Source: Pollutibacter soli (GTDB lineage Bacteria; Bacteroidota; Bacteroidia; Chitinophagales; Chitinophagaceae). Taken from it: a stretch of DNA of 64,000 nt. Where the stretch lies: positions 526,292 to 590,291 of the forward strand of contig JARJHS010000003.1 in NCBI GenBank assembly GCA_029269725.1. Reading direction: 5' to 3'. This document shows, in pieces, positions 61,601-64,000 of this stretch. The position numbers and the translations under genes are program-made. Position 1 is the stretch's first letter. Every line of letters begins with the position of its first letter. Below the pieces are notes generated by a model. That model saw only the letters and a list, made by a program, of their open reading frames with translations, ran no database searches and was not told the origin of the DNA.

Positions 61601-63576
61601 TCAGTCAAACCTGTAATCTGTGTTGAAGCACTTCCCGCAGACATGATAGTTCCACCTGATGGTCCGCTTACTTTGGTCCATGCATAAAGTGAAATAAAAC
61701 CATCGGTATCGTTTCCAACACCAGCCAGATTTACTGTGCTGGCCGGGAGTGTGATAGTCAGGTTACTGCCAGCCTGTGCCGTCGGTGACACATTCGGCAG
61801 AGGAGCTGCAGCATTTACAGTAATAGTCACTTCATCAGAAGCTGTTGCACCGCCATCATCAGTTACCGTTAACCTGAAGACATATGTTCCCTGAATCAAA
61901 CCGGTGATCTGAGTTGAAGCACTGCCAGCAGCCTGAATAACCCCACCGGTTGGTCCGCTAACTTTACTCCATGCATATCGTGAAATTGATCCGTCAGTAT
62001 CGTTTCCTGCACCCGCAAGGTTTACAGTACTGGCAGGAAGTGTGATCGTCTGGTTATTGCCAGCCTGTGCCGTGGGTGCCACATTTGGCGGAGGCGCAGC
62101 TGCATTTACGGTAATGGTTACCTGGTCCTGCGCTGTAGCCCCGTTATTATCGGTTACGGTTAAACGATAAGTATATGTTCCCTGCAGGAGACCTGTGACC
62201 TGTGTCGTTGCCTGTGCCGCATTCTGAATGTCTCCACCAGAAGGTCCGGAAACCTTGGTCCATTGAAATTTAGAAATGCTTCCGTCAGGATCAGTACCTG
62301 ACCCTCTTAACGTAACTGTATTTGTGGGAAGCGTGATCGTTATATTGTCACCTGCAAATACTGTCGGTACTGTATTCTGGGGAGCACCATTTACTGTTAC
62401 GGTTACCTCATCATATCCGGTAGCTCCATCATCATCTTTAACGGTCAAACGAAATACATACGTGCCTTCAGCCAGGCCTGTAATCTGTGTCGAAGCACTT
62501 CCTGCAGCCTGTATATTTCCTCCGGATGGTCCTGATACTTTCGTCCAGGTATAACCGGAAATCGTTCCGTCAGTATCCGCACCAGAGCCTGTCAGGTTAA
62601 CTGTATTTGTGGGTAGCGTTATCGTTTGATTATTGCCTGCCTGTGCTGTTGGTGCAGCGTTTGGATTTGGTGCAGGTGCAGCATCCAGTAAAAAATCAGA
62701 GAGTTTAGCTGAAGGAGATCCAAACCTGATTTCATCCAGGTAAATTTCCATTGGAGCATTAGCTGCAGCAACGGGAGATCCTTCACCCCAACCCTGTCCG
62801 TTAGAAGTTGCCCAAACCCATTTGTACAAACCATGCTGCATACGGGCAATAGGCGCATCTCCGCCACGGGTGAAATAGTTAGCACCATATTTTTCATAAA
62901 CGAGCTTACCATTTCTGTAAAAACGAAGAAATCCATCAGAACCTCCAGACCAGTTTCTTTCCAGCAACCAGTCTTCCCATTGCCCTTTTACAACGGCTCC
63001 GAGATAAACCGGTCCGCCAATGAAATATCCATCAACGTAATACTGGCCATTCATTATCCCCAGCCAGAATGGTGTTTGCAAATCATCAGGACTTGCTTTG
63101 GTATCGAAACCAATTTGTGTTGGTCTGTTTTCAAACTGGAATGACTGGGGAATCAAAATAGACACCGACGCGAAGCGCCATTCATTTGCTCTTGTCTGTT
63201 GACTAGGTGCCAGCCACATCACTTCTGACCGAACCCAGTTACAGCAGGGAGGATAATCGGTACGTTTCTCCACGTGCATTTTGTATGATCTTGATCCTTT
63301 TCTTGCAAAGTCGGTGCTCACAACCATATAGGCCCGGGAATCATTGTTATTCATGTTCTGGTTCCCTCCGGTGATCATGGCATATCCCTTTGTTTGATCC
63401 ATTCCCCAGCTGTATTGCGGAGCCTGCTCACAGTTATCATACATAATCACTCCATTACCTGGATTCTGAAACTGTGCAAACAAAGTGCTGGAAGAAAAAA
63501 CTGAGTAGAGAATAAAAATCAGGAAGCTTTTGGGCATACGGGATATGCCCAGACTCTTGTGTAAGTTTGGTTTCAT
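58609..63576 (-). CDS. Giant secreted polysaccharide-lyase-like protein with 13 K319L/PKD domains and T9SS type A sorting domain
   Basis: The 1655 residues begin with a signal peptide (MKPNLHKSLGISRMPKSFLI, cut near LFAQ). A PF14099-like jelly roll at about 35-300 shows KMHVEKRTDYPPCCNWVRSE, NEWRFASVSILIP, KGQWEDWLLERNW, GFLRFYRNGKLVYEKYG and YLDEIRFGS. The N-terminal domain is only distantly similar to that of the first giant, whereas the stalk and sorting domain are very close. Thirteen tandem domains (306-1570) precede an 85-residue sorting domain ending KVVKQ. It is likely a cell-surface protein exported by the T9SS; substrate unknown. Confidence 0.8.
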   Translation of the reverse strand: MKPNLHKSLGISRMPKSFLIFILYSVFSSSTLFAQFQNPGNGVIMYDNCEQAPQYSWGMDQTKGYAMITGGNQNMNNNDSRAYMVVSTDFARKGSRSYKMHVEKRTDYPPCCNWVRSEVMWLAPSQQTRANEWRFASVSILIPQSFQFENRPTQIGFDTKASPDDLQTPFWLGIMNGQYYVDGYFIGGPVYLGAVVKGQWEDWLLERNWSGGSDGFLRFYRNGKLVYEKYGANYFTRGGDAPIARMQHGLYKWVWATSNGQGWGEGSPVAAANAPMEIYLDEIRFGSPSAKLSDFLLDAAPAPNPNAAPTAQAGNNQTITLPTNTVNLTGSGADTDGTISGYTWTKVSGPSGGNIQAAGSASTQITGLAEGTYVFRLTVKDDDGATGYDEVTVTVNGAPQNTVPTVFAGDNITITLPTNTVTLRGSGTDPDGSISKFQWTKVSGPSGGDIQNAAQATTQVTGLLQGTYTYRLTVTDNNGATAQDQVTITVNAAAPPPNVAPTAQAGNNQTITLPASTVNLAGAGNDTDGSISRYAWSKVSGPTGGVIQAAGSASTQITGLIQGTYVFRLTVTDDGGATASDEVTITVNAAAPLPNVSPTAQAGSNLTITLPASTVNLAGVGNDTDGFISLYAWTKVSGPSGGTIMSAGSASTQITGLTEGTYVFRLTVTDNDGATATDDVTITVNPAAPLPNAAPTAIAGSNKTLTLPVNSTNLTGSGQDSDGSITKYAWTKVSGPAGGTIVSANAASTNITGLTQGTCVYRLTVTDNDGATASDDVTVTVNAATAPPPNNTPTVYAGDNITITLPVNAVTLTGTATDNDGRVATIEWVKVNGPAGETIAANDALLTRVSGLVAGTYTFRLTVTDDKGAIATDNVVVTVNPAAAPPPNAAPNANAGADKTITLPANSVNLVGSGQDTDGTIVDYTWSKVSGPTGGTIASADAASTEISGLTQGVYVYRLTVTDNDGAVTSDDVTITVNSAPAPPPNVAPQAVAGSNQVITLPKNSVTLNGSGNDSDGSITKYAWTKVSGPNSGNIATSNAASTSVTNLTAGTYVFRITVTDNDGATANDDVIVLVNPAPVVVPNVPPTASAGSDISIRLPVNTVTLNGSGADDDGRVTSYNWTKISGPSGGTFVSPSAQSTSFNGLVAGTYVVRLTVTDDDGATASDDVQVIVRPVATTPANQAPNANAGADIRIILPANSVTLNGNGTDVDGKVVSFNWTKSSGPAAGTIVNAAAQSTGVTGLVEGVYIFRLTVVDDDGAKATDDVKVTVRKANNAPANQAPTTSAGSDRVIQLPVSTVNLRGTAVDPDGTVVSYNWKKKSGPEAGTIQSAESIGTSVVDLKEGEYIYRFTAKDDKGAEGSSEIKVTVKAAAPAPVPNKMPVADAGADITLNLPVNSTTLNATKSTDPDGTIASYRWIMVKGPVTGTMTNNNLQIANLSDLVEGVYEFELTVFDNDGASATDRVLVTVIGKNVNPVPVLSDTITVYLPARNTQLDASKSYDSDGTIQSFFWKKVSGPGTPRLLSPNNAKTIITDLVMGTYQFSVTITDNDGTEATGTVTVIVKNSSARRLIPVINLYPNPAETQVTLTIDSEVDGRSDIVFYDLMGRPVLRDTFNKNSRTYQRKINISHLSDGVYAVEISIDQAEKVVRKVVKQ
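58867..62661 (-). repeat. Thirteen-unit tandem array (about 292 bp each) in the second giant
   Basis: Thirteen modules of about 97 residues. The four extra units compared with the first giant lie at the lyase-proximal end; units 1, 3, 4 and 5 resemble one another most. One unit (unit 5) has a Cys in GTCVYRLTVTD where others have Tyr or Val. The last unit is the divergent subtype next to the S-S-A-R-R linker. Confidence 0.9.
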
Positions 63577-64000
63577 AAGGTGGATTTTCGTGGTACGCTT
63601 TCGGGACGACTAAAACCATGCCAGAATAAACCGGCCGATTTTTATGTAAAAAATTCTACATATTCCAAATCGCTGATTTTCTTTTTTTTATAAAATTTCC
63701 GGTGGACAACTTTTTAATTAAGCCTTTTACGGGCAAATGCCGGCCTCAAATTCTTAAACAGGTATGCGTACATCAAATAGGATTCAGCCCATCTGCAGCA
63801 AACAATATTTATAAATAGTTTTCGTTTCTAAATCTGTCGTAAACAGGAATTTATATGGAAAAAGCAGCTCAAATGTTTGCTTTTTTCAGAGCACCGGAGG
63901 CAAAGGGCGTAACAGATAAAATCCTCGTAACCAATAATTAGGATGTATAAGAGGAGAATTATAATTTTATAAATCAATAGTCATTATAACCCTCAAAATC
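63577..64000. other. 424-base gene-free stretch at the right edge
   Basis: AT-rich sequence upstream of the second giant gene. A 28-codon open frame at 63855-63941 is too short to support. No TAnnTTTG box or strong hairpin was found, and the promoter of the giant gene is not evident. Confidence 0.5.

Noticed and set aside
63855-63941. 28-codon open frame starting MEKAAQMF
   Set aside because: It is too short, with no promoter box, family or conserved context to support it.

Overview
The window is chromosomal DNA of a Bacteroidota bacterium, most like Chitinophagales or Sphingobacteriales. The signs are type IX secretion (T9SS) sorting domains of both the type A and the gliding-associated type B kind, two PorP/SprF-like membrane proteins, Bacteroidota-style -7 promoter boxes (TAnnTTTG) in place of sigma70 promoters, and many non-ATG starts. 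No tRNA, rRNA, CRISPR array, insertion sequence or phage gene was recognised.

Layout. 0-17.8 kb is mostly housekeeping: rsmI, purS, pssA, an aminopeptidase P, pckA, a deoxynucleoside kinase, trpS, gatC, two LolD/MacB-type ATPases, a cobalamin adenosyltransferase, a DUF2795 protein, fabI, recN, a zinc-ribbon coiled-coil protein, a Nif3-like protein, an exported DUF695-RraB protein, an M32 carboxypeptidase and a small lipoprotein. 18-23.8 kb holds a 1603-residue PKD protein with a type B sorting domain and its PorP/SprF partner. 24-28.7 kb has a peroxiredoxin, a tiny secreted protein that is nearly all T9SS sorting domain, rlmI, grpE-dnaJ and a small exported protein. 29.2-35.4 kb is a five-gene co-directional island: ABC exporter, GT4 and GT2 glycosyltransferases, UbiA-type prenyltransferase and SAM methyltransferase. 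It looks like an undescribed glycoconjugate or prenyl-lipid pathway.

35.4-43.6 kb carries a VWA protein, hpt, a LysM glucosaminidase, an O-methyltransferase, two LOG-family nucleosidases around a sodium:solute symporter, and a beta-barrel protein. 43.6-48.5 kb is a second type B giant plus PorP/SprF pair. After recG, 50.7-63.6 kb is a minus-strand secretome block. It holds a ThuA-domain protein and two giant polysaccharide-lyase-like proteins, whose stalks are tandem arrays of 4, 9 and 13 PKD/K319L-like domains. All three end in an 85-residue T9SS type A sorting domain. An acyltransferase gene sits between the two giants.

Over all this lies a scattered family of 7-bp-period tandem arrays with different unit sequences. 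Those built on AACGTT sit at gene 3' ends and supply the last codons and stop of several genes. Others share a GGCTGTTCC nonamer at or inside their edge.
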